A DNA stretch of 64,000 bases from Albugo candida (Eukaryota; Oomycota; Peronosporomycetes; Albuginales; Albuginaceae). Position numbers and translations under genes: made by a program. The DNA lies in NCBI GenBank assembly GCA_905220665.1, contig CAJNAR010000177.1, forward strand, positions 62,001 to 126,000, read 5' to 3'. The notes beneath the pieces are model-generated. The model searched no databases and was not told the DNA's origin. It saw only the letters and a program-made list of their open reading frames with translations. Below, in pieces: positions 26,848 to 38,213 of this stretch (position 1 is its first letter; every line of letters begins with the position of its first letter).

Positions 26848-27589
26848 CTATACTTCCTCTTTATTTAAATCCTCTGCGGGATATTGAATCATATATATTG
26901 CACCCCTCCCCCCTTCGGTTCTGATAAACTTGATGCTCAAATCCTTTATGAGCTTTGGTCCAATCTTGATGACTTCGGTATCCTCCTCAGTGAAAACAAT
27001 CCGAGAGAGCGGGATGGACAGTGTTCGGAGTAAAGATGTTTGGTCAAAACCGTACATCACTTGTACAATCTCCTTATCATCTTGTTCAGACGCAGTAAAG
27101 AAGTTTTTAGGTATTTGTATATCGCGATACATTGTTTCATCGAAAACGAAACGAGTTGGCACAACTCTAACTGTTCCGGAAATCTTCCACGTTGTTTCAG
27201 AAAGATACCATGTGTCTTTGAATTTAGGGATAGCTTTCACGTCAACTACTCTCTCTGCATACTGACTGGGTGGATCAGGAGAGTTCCATTTAATCTCAAT
27301 CGTCACTTTATAGCTCTCGATTTCTTCAGTATTTTCATTTTCAACTGGGTCAGCGGTCTTAACGTGAAAATAGTAAAGAGCCTCCTTTTTTTTTTTGACA
27401 CGGTTTGAGCTCGATTTTGTCGCGTTTCTCTCCAGCACATTCCGAGTATCTGTGAGTGTCCTTGTCGAAAGAAATTAAAGTACCCTTTTCCTTCAGGATT
27501 GGTGGGTATGTACATGTAGTTGTGCGATGTGATTGGATAAAAACGATAGCTTGCGAAAAGATGCATAGCTGGCTGCGTGATATCTTCAT
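26848..27589 (-). pseudogene. Secreted protein EB, split by one indel in an 11-base A run
   Basis: ATG at 27589 begins MKISRSQLCIFSQAIVF, a signal peptide, with C26 (TCTYPP) and C51. The N-terminal frame runs into a run of 11 A on the coding strand (T run at 27386-27396). Beyond it the protein continues in a shifted frame from about 27385 to the stop at 26848: LYYFHVK, ESYKVTIEIKW, VVPTRFVFDETMYRDIQIPK, and a C-terminal VIKIGPKLIKDLSIKFIR then YMIQYP. The segment FDET followed by IQIPKNFF, and the final IGPKLIKDL with a following strand, can be laid on the C-lobe of pepsin-like proteases (Asp loop, then G-x-x-FL block); this is my inference. One base would restore a protein of about 246 residues. 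Lies between its decayed neighbour gene and the minisatellite. Confidence 0.7.
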
Positions 27590-27612
27590 GTTGTTTCGTA
27601 ATGACGAGACAA

Positions 27613-27631
27613 AGTAAATTCGTGAATGAAA
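27613..27631 (-). promoter_or_regulatory. Oomycete-type core promoter of EB
   Basis: TTCATTCACGAATTTACT on the minus strand, 24-42 bases before the EB ATG, fits the oomycete Inr/FPR consensus and aligns with the EA element. Confidence 0.5.
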
Positions 27632-28000
27632 AATAAATGCTCAACAGTTTTTCTTCATATTTACTATTGGAACACGTGTACATGATTGTTTGGCTCCGGC
27701 CAATTCCGGAATTAACTAAGAACTTGGTAATGAATTAACAAGTCGGGCAAGTGTTGTCAATGTCGTCGTCGTTTGTGATACCAACATCAACCCTCTTTAC
27801 AGCGCATCGCACTTCTATTTATTATTTTCCCAAGGATATCAAATATCGACTTATTGATAGTATATTAACTGACATGTCTGGCGCCTGAATTACTTGTCCT
27901 GTCATGTAGCAGTGTGAAGCTGTCGAATTAGATTGAATTGATCTGAAGGCTTGTAGATCATTCTATATATAGATGTAATATACTATGATGGTTAAAGTCA

Positions 28001-28250
28001 GGTGAATTGATGCGGACGCCACACAAAAGTCAAATGGAAAAAAAACGTTGCCCTGCGTCTTGTTGCGCAAGCACGTCACATTCGATATATTGCGTTTGAG
28101 GTGAATTGATGCGGACGCCATACAAAAGTCAAGTGAAACAGAAACGTTGCCCTGCGTCTTGTTGCGCAAACACGTCACATTCGATATATTGCGTTTGAGG
28201 TGAATTGATGCCGACACCATACAAAAGTCAAGTGAAACAGAAACGTTGGA
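28001..28250. repeat. 99-base minisatellite, 2.5 units
   Basis: Units begin GGTGAATTGATG at 28001, 28100 and 28199, an exact period of 99. Each carries CATACAAAAGTCAA, ACGTTGCCCTGCGTCTTG and CACGTCACATTCGATATA. Because 99 is 33 codons, the minus strand is open through the array (27963-28220) and repeats a 33-residue peptide with IHLKRNISNVTCLRNKTQGN. A second array lies at 35408-35690. Confidence 0.9.
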
Positions 28251-29797
28251 CTGTATCTGTCGGTCCTATACGTTGTACTTACTTATTACTCTCAAAATCA
28301 ATTGATGTTATCAAACCACCACACCAGTATTAAACCGATATTCCTGCATCAGCTCCTGACGCATGAAAACTCACTAATCACAATCAGTCAAGGCATAAAG
28401 GCCCCTATTTCTACATGAGATACTTCCGCTTGTTAGGATTTCGATAGACGATATGGTGAGCTGAGTACCCACCAGCTCGAAAACATTCGCTATCATCTCC
28501 GTTGAATCTCGAGCTTTCCTAAACTTTCCGACGTAAGATCGTGTTTACAATGGCCTCCTTGGCCTTTTCTTCGTTTACTCCGAGTATACATAGTATACAC
28601 TGTATGTTCTTACATTCGTATCATCCGCAGAGAAGAAACATGTCTGATCAAACGTAGCGTATTTATCTACGTGATCGCTCATATTAACTTATCTTCTGAT
28701 TGGCCTTTAATTCTATCTCTTCGGATCAAAAAACGCACCTACCGAGAATATACCGGTAAAAGCTCGCCTCATTATGCAGTAGCAAGATGTGTATACACGT
28801 GCTTCGTACAGTTATGGTCTATCACACCACGTAAATTTACTGAAATAAAAACGCGGTTTGCACGTGGAATGAGTCAAAATAACGACCAGACACGTTACAG
28901 TCGTCTTTTATTCCGTAGCGTATCGAATATAATAAAGGTTGTCTGATGACACACCGGCAACACAACGGGCAATACAGCGCGTACTTGAAAAAGTTGATCG
29001 TTTGTATACAGCTTAGCTATCGAACGAGACGGTGGACGGGTCTTCTTTGATGAAAACGATGCGCGACGAACTACGCACGCGATATGACTCAATTCGACAG
29101 AATTAGACGATTCCATCCCTCAAGATTAGGTAATTACATATATAGTCCAAATCGGACACAGAACCTCTAATACATAATCGTTTACTACCAGGCATGATCC
29201 GATGCTAGCCAAAAGGGATCATGTGGCGCTTCTTGCAGGAGCCGCTACTTGCACGACACCACTACAAATCTGCATATAGCGATACTCTCTGCTTGCCATG
29301 AAACCTCAGGGATACACACAATCCAATCCCGGCACGATCGCATCATTATCACCTTTGTCCATTTGTAACCTCGCAATTCTTTTCAACGCACCATCCGCTC
29401 CTACAAGCTCATCATTGCCAATCCTCTGAATCAACTCTTATTCGAACTCTGTCGACTCCAACAAAACAAATGCTCCGACAAATGAATGTAAATTCTTAGG
29501 AAGCGTCTTCGCATCCATCGTTTCATACAGCAGTACAACTTTATCAATAGTATGTCCCAGCACTAAAAACTGGATGTGTCTTCAGTAGCCGTAGAATTCA
29601 TCTCTCCACGTATTCTTCATATCCAATTATGTACTTAATCTGATGATTCCATTACCTCTGTACCGCACAAACAACCTTTGAGCCGCTCAGACAACCTTCA
29701 GACGATTACTCAGACTCAGATGAGAAAGAATCAGACTCAGAAATATACTCAGTTGGAAGTCTCATGGAGACATCCCCACCCCAATTTTCTGTCGACA

Positions 29798-30250
29798 ATG
29801 TTGCATTCATTTGTTATCGGTATCCTTCTAGCGAGCGTAGGCTTTGTGCTCTCGGGACTGAAGTCAAAACCTGGCGAGTATGAAGCTGTATCGAGTATAT
29901 CGTGGATGGAAAGGTCTCAGGCTTCCAATCGGCTACGACCAGTTCAACACGGAAGCAAGTGTGTGATTCAATGAACAAAGGAACACGTTTGATCGATTCG
30001 TATGACGCGGAAAAGCCTCAGACATTGTCAGTCTTCCTGGTACGTGAACCCGATATTCACTTCATAATGCGAGATGGTCGAATATTTCAAATGGCGAGGA
30101 GCAAACCATGACGCGTACCTGAAAAAGAAAAGGGATCTTTTCGTGTAATTGGTTCTGGGGCTCAAGACACGTCAACGGTAAATCACTGCACGTCTCGACA
30201 TATACTCTATACTAAGTCCATCAAAGAATTGCAGTGGAGAGATGCATCTG
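29798..30250 (+). pseudogene. Putative secreted or membrane protein, copy B, 3'-truncated by the duplication end
   Basis: ATG at 29798 opens a clear signal peptide (MLHSFVIGILLASVGFVLSG). The frame then stops at 29972-29974 while a neighbouring frame (29902-30111) continues a plausible body with DGKVSGFQ and STRKQVCDSMN. The partner at 37239 continues far beyond the duplication end, so this copy has lost its 3' half. It also carries a change that alters the VMREMVEYFKWRG region kept in the partner. A separate 58-residue secreted peptide is possible but less likely. Confidence 0.45.
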
Positions 30251-32940
30251 ACCTGGAGACATACTCAGCCCGGTCCTACTCATATCTCAGCCCTTTAAAC
30301 AATTACTGCTTCCTTCCCTGCCGATATCAAGGTTTACCGGCAGCAGCCACATAATAGGACGAATAAAGATGATGCTGTATGCACACGATTTAGCCTCGAT
30401 AGAATACCAGGAGGATCTTGCAATGCGTTTGATGCGTGAGGTCAAACACGAGATTCAATGTACGGAAGTACTTCCAAAAGCGTCTCTCCCATGTAAAGCT
30501 CTCGGCTTATCACACTCAAACCCTGAAAATCCTTTTCAAAGTTGCCAAACAAGCATCATCACCACCTCGAGATCGATGATGAGTAAATGCAGCGTCCAAA
30601 ATTTGCACGTCTTTCAAAATCACAAGATGGTACTTTATATGAGTTCTTTGAATTGTATTCTTGGCTTTCTTGAGATCGGATACACAGGAGAACGGAAATT
30701 TGAGCATACACCAGTTTGACACATCGTAATAGCCACAAATACTTTGAAGAGACTATGATTAGACAAGCCAGCTTGTACGTTCGGCATGCGCACAACATTG
30801 TATCCGTAAGATGATAAGCGATCAAGCCCCATCACCGGATGATGCTTTCTTTTCGTAGTGGTTTGCATGTTATCCGTCTCTCCGAAGCATGAAGGTGTAA
30901 CGTTTCTTTTTACCTTCTTAATGCGACATCTGGACAAAACATATCTGATGATCCATCGGAAAAAAAAAGACAATCATCTTTAGTTGTAAATTATAAGCAG
31001 AGGCATTGTGGTTTGTCACGTCGCCAATACGGAGGCAATCAATGAAAATACACCACGTCTAGAGGGTTTTGATACTATTCAGGATGAATAATGCGGTAGA
31101 GAGGTTCAATTGAAGCTTCGGCACGAGATCATACAATGTCAGCATCATCGACAATGATGTTTGTCATCAGAAGTATGATGTCGATATACCCACTGAAATC
31201 TATTTCAAGCGGTCAGGAACACTGGGGAAGGTAGGCACATTATGCCGTCAAATCTCAAACTAGTCCCGCTATGGAGAAAAAATTGTCATCTACCATGAAC
31301 AAACATGATTTATGCAACGGAACCATAAAAGAAAATGCAATCATGTAGCCCATATTTCAACGAAAGGGCTAGAGTATATAAAATGCAATCATAATTGATC
31401 CGAACAACGAAGAAGTGACAGCTTGGAATACTGTGAATGAAAGCGAGAAGAGAATACAGCGAGACGTTCCATTGCAAATAGAACTGGACTCTCAAGAATT
31501 CCAACAGAACAGACTATCCTCCAAGTTCTGGCTTGAGCCCATGTGTACTGTCTATGATAAGGGCATGCATATGCAAAGTGCTGCTCTTACTTGTCAATTA
31601 AAAATCCTCAAATATTCCACAGAAAACAACGATTTGTAAGAGGGACAAAGTCCGTCCGAAATGCTGGCAATTACAAATCAGTACTAACGCAGGGCCGCAA
31701 TTCCATAATTGCTACGCCACCAAATTACCAAATGATCAAGAAATTGATGTGAATCGCATGCAAGATTCACAGAGTATCATCTTACAATGTCTCTGCATCG
31801 ACGGCCGTTGATCTATTTTTCTGTGGCTACAGATCGTTCCTTGTGCTTTACGTCTCTGCTTTCTATGGCTGATCGAAAGCAATCTCAAAAGTGTCTTTAA
31901 AGTGAACTGAAATGAACTGCTAGAGTGCTCTGTTTGGCGGCATTTATCCTTCTCCAAACTAAAAGATGAGGTGAAGAAAGAAGATAGGGAAGCTCAGGTA
32001 TATCATCATAAGTGCAAAAATAGTCTCGACAAGAATAGGTACAGTATTGTTAACGCAACATTCCAAAACAATGTGATCTATTTTCGATTCATCCGACTTC
32101 ACCGAATCGACAAAAGCTGACGAGAGCGTTCCTTGAGTAGAAATTGCTCTTGTTGTATTCATAATCGGCTCCAAACCTCTTCTTTTGGTTTCATTCCAAT
32201 AGCCTCGAGCGTATTTCTTCTCGACGCTATCGTTCCTCAGTAAATGATTTATCATAAAAGTCACCTACGAACAATACCCCGGTGATTATATGCCTGCGTC
32301 AGAACCAGAATTTAAGATGTCAAACTAAGCGTCTGATTGTTCTGAACAAGATTTATACGGGAAGAACTAGCGATTCATTATATAATATCGTAGAATGGAT
32401 CAAGCTAGGCCGTACTTTAGGAAGGATGAGGTGGAAGCAATGCAGGTGGTGTCTGAATCAGGGGTACGACTTCTTTTGCATTATGTTGAAAAGCAAGAGA
32501 TGTCAGACGCTTTCAAGAATATGTCGATTGATTGATTCCGAGAGACGAATGGTCAGCGAAACTGTATCAGATTCGATTCAAACCGCTTGCTGAGTATCAT
32601 AATTGTGGAAAAAGTATAAACAATACCCGGCATGTTTCCAGAGACAGAAAGGTTGCAGGGCAAGGACGGTCGTCTCATCATCATATTGGATTCTTGTGAA
32701 CATCATTATACTACTATGATTGCGAATGAATTAGCATGTTACTTTCCTGGATTATTTGAGGCCTCTTACCGGAGTGAGCTGACGACGATATTTTATATTT
32801 CGAGAAAAATCCTTTCATTTATTTAATTAGCACGTTTGCATCTTATTGGACAACTTCAGTCAAACTCGAATAAACTTTATCTGATAATGGTAGATGCTTG
32901 GAATGCAATATTTAATTTGGAAAGATATACATGCACATAT
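30251..32940. other. Unassigned, no recognisable gene
   Basis: Contains overlapping open frames on both strands at 30369-30973 and a minus frame at 31959-32264 ending in a hydrophobic run (LVETIFALMMIYLSFPIFFL) that could be a membrane segment. No family recognised. Y similarity stops at 30250, so this stretch is specific to this side of the duplication. Confidence 0.35.
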
Positions 32941-32949
32941 ATTATGTCG

Positions 32950-34140
32950 CCAAAGATTGCTCCTTGACCAAATGGAGCGCTTCATCACGAAGCATCAAGA
33001 CCTCGAGATGTTCTCCTCACCCCCCCACTACCAAGCTACTCGATGGACACTTTTTTCTGTGTCCTTGAATTAGTTGGGTTCATACGATGAGCTAATCGGT
33101 CATAAACATTTGCACCATATCAGTACCAAAACAATGTGCAGAACGCGCGTCGTCGTACCATACTGAACGCAGCATCTGGGAAAGATGATGAAGCTGTAGT
33201 AAACGTTCCGGCGTCGATTGAGTAGAGTTCAATTGAAACATGCAATATAGCGCTTGAACTCTGCTACTTTGTGGTATATCGAATTGTCCCGCAACATTTT
33301 GTTTGTTAAAAGAACGGAAGAACGTGAGATGCACAGTCAAAGTTGGAGATGGCTACAAATATCATTAGAGAGATCATGAGTGCAGGTTTACGGCAGTCAA
33401 TGCCGTAAAGCGAGGAAGGGGTCTTAAAGCAGATGGTACTGGTTCCCCTCAGAGAAGCACCTTGGTACACATTTGACGGCTGGGCGTGTTGTCTGAGACA
33501 TCACCGAGACGTTTGAAGGACAGGAAGACAAGACCTATCAGAACACAGAATCGAATGTCCCTAATCCCATAGGCTTTGGGTGTCAACGAGAATAATTTCG
33601 TAGTTTATTGCATTGATCGCACAAAGAATGATCTCTTGTAGTGCGTCGAGCAAGGCACAAACACATCGGATCGGATGATGTAGCCGCAATCTATAATGGA
33701 GCATCAGATGTAGCTCTTTACCACAATCACAGATTGGCACATGCAGCACACACTGCGGATAAGATGTCTACAGACACATCGTGTTCACGTGCTTTCACTT
33801 AAAGGAGCATCGTACACGCCTTTTAAATCATTCCGCGTGACTGCTGGTCTCAACCGCATTCATTTGTAATATACCACGCCAACGGATCAACTAGAGATAA
33901 TTAGCGATGGACAGCGTCAAGGGACACTTTATCGAGTTGAACGCACCAAAACGTGGCAGGAATGAAGTACCCGTGGGACCATGGCGCCGATTTTTTAGGT
34001 TTTTGTTAGAGCCTTGATTTGAATCCGATTTATTGCTTTGTCAGTACGTTGTACGTCGGCGCGCTTGTACTGCATTAAGGATTACTTGAGGTCATTCCAG
34101 GGAATACGGGAAGTACTATGGCTGAGTAGAAAAGACCAAG
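32950..34140 (-). pseudogene. Dispersed decayed gene Z, copy 2
   Basis: Second copy of the Z family, located 3' of EC. The frame at 33561-33749 contains HYRLRLHHPIRCVCALLD, matching the third copy, where HYRLR is followed by PYYPIRCICIK near 44435. GACCAAATGG(A/G)G near 32969 matches the third copy near 43758. The frame at 33092-33340 begins with SRVQALYCMFQL and partly resembles copy 1 near 23050 (EEALYITFQF). Multiple stops. Product unknown. Confidence 0.4.
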
Positions 34141-34483
34141 TCATCTGTACCAATGAATGGCATAGGAATATTTGGATGTTCAGATGATTTATATTCATCG
34201 GGGAACGACACGGACAAGACTGACCGACCGTCTGAACACTCACCAAAAGTATGATAAAATGCTGTGCGAGTTGATCATTACTTATTGCCTTTCGCAAAAA
34301 GAGAAGAGTATGCGGTCTCTCAGACATCGTACGATTCAAACGCGTCGGTCTCTGAAGCAAAGTACCTAGTCTACATTAATTGTGACATGCATTTGAGAAT
34401 CACAAAAACTGACAGAAAATGGAAGGATCACAAGGTCGAATTTTGTTCATGTATTACTCTCAGTACCCTGGAGTTGATTGCAG

Positions 34484-35203
34484 TTAAAACTGATCTTGTA
34501 GACGCGTTATTAAGGTGCTTAAGTCAGAAACAGCATCAACGACACAAGTGCTATGTATGCCTTGCTCATTCCAGAATTCAATACCCAACTTCTGCATTTT
34601 ATCATATCCAAAAGTGCAGATGTTTTCCGTCGTGGTTGAGGATATTTCTTCGTGCTCAACTTTAATCATATTTCCAGCATTTGATCCACCTATGAAAAAT
34701 TTAATTTCCGATTTGTCAACTGTAAACTCGGGAGGACACGTCACTCCTGTTTTGACGGGAGTAAACTTGATCATTTTTTGTTCGTATACTTTCTCGGACT
34801 GGATAGTGGCTATAAGCGGTAATGTCCATTCCTTAGAATATCCTTCTTCCACACAAATAGGTGCTTTGTGCAAATCTTTGTTTTTCTTCAACCACGTTGG
34901 TATTGCTGTACTCGATAAGAGGGTTAAGCTATTTTCACGATACATGATGCGGTAGCTATGACAATCTTTGAAGAACCTAGGTGTTTCTAAATTCTCTGTG
35001 ATTGAATCCTTGTTCTGATTATCATGTGTTTTGCAATTCCATATTTTACTCGTATCATGGCTAGTCGATGTAGAGGCTCCACCTGTTGTTTGCGTATTTG
35101 TGCAATGAATACCATTTTCTGGAATAGGACATTTCGCTGATGAATGAAGGATGTAGCACATAGCTTTGATTATCCAGTAAAACTGAGTTCGAGAAATTTG
35201 CAT
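34484..35203 (-). CDS. Secreted cysteine-containing protein EC (239 aa), intact
   Basis: Intact frame from ATG at 35203. Residues 1-24 are a signal peptide (MQISRTQFYWIIKAMCYILH), cleavage likely before KCPIPENG. Cysteines at 25, 34, 57, 81, 117, 156, 196 and 220; the first four match E1 and ED in spacing, and PENG at 28-31 is shared with ED. A WTLPL motif near 126-130 matches WRLPI of ED. The end carries CTFGYDKMQKLGIEF, aligned to WTVGIERMQEAGIRL of ED and YALGWKMMQKAGIQL of E1. No transmembrane segment after the signal peptide, so it is predicted to be secreted. Core promoter match at 35229-35246. The antisense frame 34515-34955 is a shadow. Function unknown; an effector is inference. Confidence 0.8.
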   Translation of the reverse strand: MQISRTQFYWIIKAMCYILHSSAKCPIPENGIHCTNTQTTGGASTSTSHDTSKIWNCKTHDNQNKDSITENLETPRFFKDCHSYRIMYRENSLTLLSSTAIPTWLKKNKDLHKAPICVEEGYSKEWTLPLIATIQSEKVYEQKMIKFTPVKTGVTCPPEFTVDKSEIKFFIGGSNAGNMIKVEHEEISSTTTENICTFGYDKMQKLGIEFWNEQGIHSTCVVDAVSDLSTLITRLQDQF

Positions 35204-35228
35204 TGTAGTGAGACTTGTTTAGGACTGA

Positions 35229-35246
35229 GTGAATTTGAAAATGAGA
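35229..35246 (-). promoter_or_regulatory. Oomycete-type core promoter of EC
   Basis: TCTCATTTTCAAATTCAC on the minus strand, 26-43 bases before the EC ATG, fits GCTCATTYYNCAWTTT with about three mismatches. Confidence 0.6.
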
Positions 35247-35407
35247 GAAGATAGTGCATTCTTTGATTTTTGATATAAATGGCTGAGAACGCTTGTGAAC
35301 ATTTTGACGACAATGCAATGGGTTCAGGGCTAGATGGCGTTGGAATGCTGGCATTATTCCCGGGAGACTTGCCGTATATTCTTCAAGAAGTGTTGCACTG
35401 TCTTCCG

Positions 35408-35690
35408 GCGCGTAAACACGTCACAATCGATATATTGCGTTTGAGGTGAATTGATGCCGACAGCATACAAAAGTCAAATGAAACAGAAACGTTGCCCTGC
35501 GTCTTGTTGCGCAAGCACGTCACATTCGATATATTGCGTTTGAGGTGATTGATGCGGACGCCATACAAAAGTCAAGTGAAACAGAAACGTTGCCCTGCGT
35601 CTTGTTGCGCAAGCACGTCACATTCGATATATTGCGTTTGAGGTGATTGATGCGGACGCCATACAAAAGTCAAGTGAAACAGAAACGTTG
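35408..35690. repeat. 99-base minisatellite, second array
   Basis: Units starting GGTGA(A)TTGATG at 35445, 35544 and 35642, preceded by a partial unit from about 35408. Two units lack one A (GGTGATTGATG), giving a 98-base unit that breaks the 33-codon frame kept in the first array. Same unit as 28001-28250. Confidence 0.88.
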
Positions 35691-37695
35691 GACTGTATCT
35701 GTCGGTCCTATACGTTGCAATTACTTATTACTCTCAAAATCAATTGATGTTATCAAACCACCACACCAGTATTAAACCGATATTCCTGCATCAGCTCCTG
35801 ACGCATGAAAACTCACTAATCACAATCAGTCAAGGCATAAAGGCCCCTATTTCTACATGAGATACTTCCGCTTGTTAGGCTTTTGATAGACGATATGGTG
35901 AGCTGAGTACCCACCAGCTCGAAAACATTCGCTACCATCTCCGTTGAATCTCGAGTTTTCTTTAACTTTCCGACGTAAGATCGTGTTTACAATGGCCTCC
36001 TTGGCCTTTTCTTCGTTTACTCCGAGTATACATAGTATACACTGTATGTTCTTACATTCGTATCATCCGCAGAGAAGAAACATGTCTGATCAAACGTAGC
36101 GTATTTATCTACGTGATCGCTCATATTAACTTATCTTCTGATTGGCCTTTAATTCTATCTCTTCGGATCAAAAAACGCACCTACCGAGAATATACCGGTA
36201 AAAGCTCGCCTCATTATGCAGTAGCAAGATGTGTATACACGTGCTTCGTACAGTTATGGTCTATCACACCACGTAAATTTACTGAAATAAAAACGCGGTT
36301 TGCACGTGGAATGAGTCAAAATAACGACCAGACACGTTACAGTCGTCTTTTATTCCGTAGCGTATCGAATGTAATAAAGGTTGTCTGATGACACGCCGGC
36401 AACACAACGGGCAATACAGCGCGTGCTTGAAAAAGTTGATCGTTTGTATACAGCTTAGCTATCGAACGAGACGGTGGAGGGGTCTTCTTTGATGCAAACG
36501 ATGCGCGACGAACTACGCACGCGATATGACTCAAGTCGACAGAATTAGACGATTCCATCCCTCAAGATTAGGTAATTACATATATAGTCCAAATCGGACA
36601 CAGAACCTCTAATACATAATCGTTTACTACCAGGCATGATCCGATGCTAACCAAAAGGGATCATGTGGCGCTTCTTGCAGGAGCCGCACTTGCAGGACAC
36701 CACTATAAATCTGCATGTAGAGATACTTTCTGTTTGCGACGAAACCTCAGGGATGCACACAATCCAATCCCGGCACGATCGCATCATTATCACCTTTGTC
36801 CATTTATAACCTCGCAATTCTTTTCAACGCACCATCCGCTCCTACAAGCTCATCATTGCCAATCCTCTGAATCAACTCTTATTCGAACTCTGTCGACTCC
36901 AACAAAACAAATGCTCCGACAAATGAGTGTAAATTCTTAGGAAGCGTCTTCGCATCCATCGTTTCATACAGCAGTACAACTTTATCAATAGTATGTCCCA
37001 GCACTAAAAACTGGATGTGTCTTCAGTAGCCGTAGAATTCATCTCTCCACGTATCCTTCATATCTAATCATGTACTCAATCCGATGAATCCATTACCTCT
37101 TTACCGCACAAATAACCTTTGAGCTGCTCAGACAACCTTCAGACGATTACTCAGACTCAGATGAGAAAGAATCAGACTCAGAAATATACTCAGTTGGAAG
37201 TCTCATGGAGACATCCCCACCCCAATTTTCTGTCGACAATGTTGCATTCATTTGTTATCGGTATCCTTCTAGCGAGCGTAGGCTTTGTGCTCTCGGGACT
37301 GAAGTCAAAACCTGGCGAGTCTGAAGCTGTATCGAGTATCCCGTGGATGGAAAGGTCTCAGGCTTCCAATCGCCTACGACCAGTTCAACACGAAAGCAAG
37401 TGTGCGAGTCAATGAACAAAAAAACACGACCGATCGATTCTTATGACGTGAAGAAAGCCTCAGACATTGTCAGTCTTCCTAGTACGTGAACACGATACTG
37501 ACTTCGTAATGCGTGAGATGGTCGAATATTTCAAATGGCGAGGAGCAAACCATGACGCGTACCTGAAAAAGAAAAGGGATCTTTTCGTGTAATTGGTTCT
37601 GGGGCTCAAGACATGTCAATGGTAAATCACTGCACGTCTCGACATATACTCTATACTAAGTCCATCAAAGAAGTGCAGTGGAGAGATGCATCCGA
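35445..37695. repeat. Recent segmental duplication Y, copy C
   Basis: Partner of 28001-30250; see there. It lies upstream of EC and continues into the 3' half of the membrane-protein gene, so it preserves the longer context. The 35280-35440 part, upstream of EC, also matches 51900-52040 upstream of ED. Confidence 0.92.
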
Positions 37696-38213
37696 CTTGC
37701 GGAAATTCTTGACCCGGTCTTTGAAGCGACTTGAGTGCGACCCTAAGAGGAAATAGATGTCGTCTATGGTCGATGTGTGATAAACTCGGGTGTTTTTAGC
37801 CAAAGTGCATCGTTGAAGAATGCGACCACCGACTTATTGAGTGATCTTTCATCTGCAAAAGACATTACCGATGCAATGAAAATTCAAACGCAATGGATTG
37901 GAACAGGATGAGAGCTGGACGTGATCTTCAGCTTACCTCGCTTTTGGACGTAGATATTGAAACGATGGGAACATGTCGCTTACATTGCACAAATCCCAGC
38001 TTTGTGCTTTATCTTCGTGCTGTGGCGCAGGAAAACGACTACAAATGTGCAGAACTGCGAAGAAGAATTTAGGATTCGACAGTTGTGCTTCTCACCGTCA
38101 CACTGGCTGCAATGACTCTAGTTTGTTTTCCGTCTGGATATCGTGTAATTGTTCCGACAAAGAACAAGAAAAAGACAAAAAATCTATCAGAACAGTTTCT
38201 GAGACAACAATAG
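37239..38213 (+). pseudogene. Putative type I membrane protein, decayed
   Basis: Reads across frames as one gene. ATG at 37239 with signal peptide MLHSFVIGILLASVGFVLSG; then VMREMVEYFKWRGANHDAY (37495-37555), GAQDMSMVNHCTSRHILYTK (37602-37660), DASDLRKFLTRSLKRLECDP (37686-37745), GVFSQSASLKNATTDLLSDL (37790-37850), ETMGTCRLHCTNPSFVLYLR (37960-38020), then a hydrophobic stretch TVVLLTVTLAAMTLVCF followed by a basic tail (KNKKKTKN) and stop at 38211-38213. Signal peptide, cysteine-bearing ectodomain, one membrane segment and basic tail fit a type I membrane protein. At least three frame changes and two stops (37916 region and 38076 region). No family recognised. Confidence 0.45.

Larger units (their letters stand above)
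24655..27990. repeat. Segmental duplication, copy B (partner 9785-13330)
   Basis: Second copy of the segment described at 9.8-13.3 kb, same orientation, containing EB and a decayed gene. Its right end abuts the 99-base minisatellite at 28001, which copy A lacks; the two copies part company where GTAATA(C/T)AC(C/T)-TGATGGT ends. Confidence 0.8.
28001..30250. repeat. Recent segmental duplication Y, copy B (partner 35445-37695)
   Basis: About 2.25 kb nearly identical to 35445-37695, direct orientation, offset about 7.44 kb. Differences are scattered substitutions and a few small indels. The copies diverge just after GATGCATC(T/C)GAC. More diverged relatives occur at 19.4-19.6, 20.9-21.2, 52.0-52.4 and 58.5-59.7 kb. 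It lies upstream of EB. Confidence 0.92.

Noticed and set aside
26930..27408. Plus-strand frames of 111 and 122 codons
   Set aside because: Antisense to EB; conserved peptides with EA lie on the minus strand.
30516..30973. Minus-strand frames 30516-30722 and 30635-30973 as an ATPase-like gene
   Set aside because: Overlapping frames on both strands and no recognisable motif that survives inspection.
34515..34955. 146-codon plus-strand frame
   Set aside because: It is the antisense shadow of the intact secreted gene EC.
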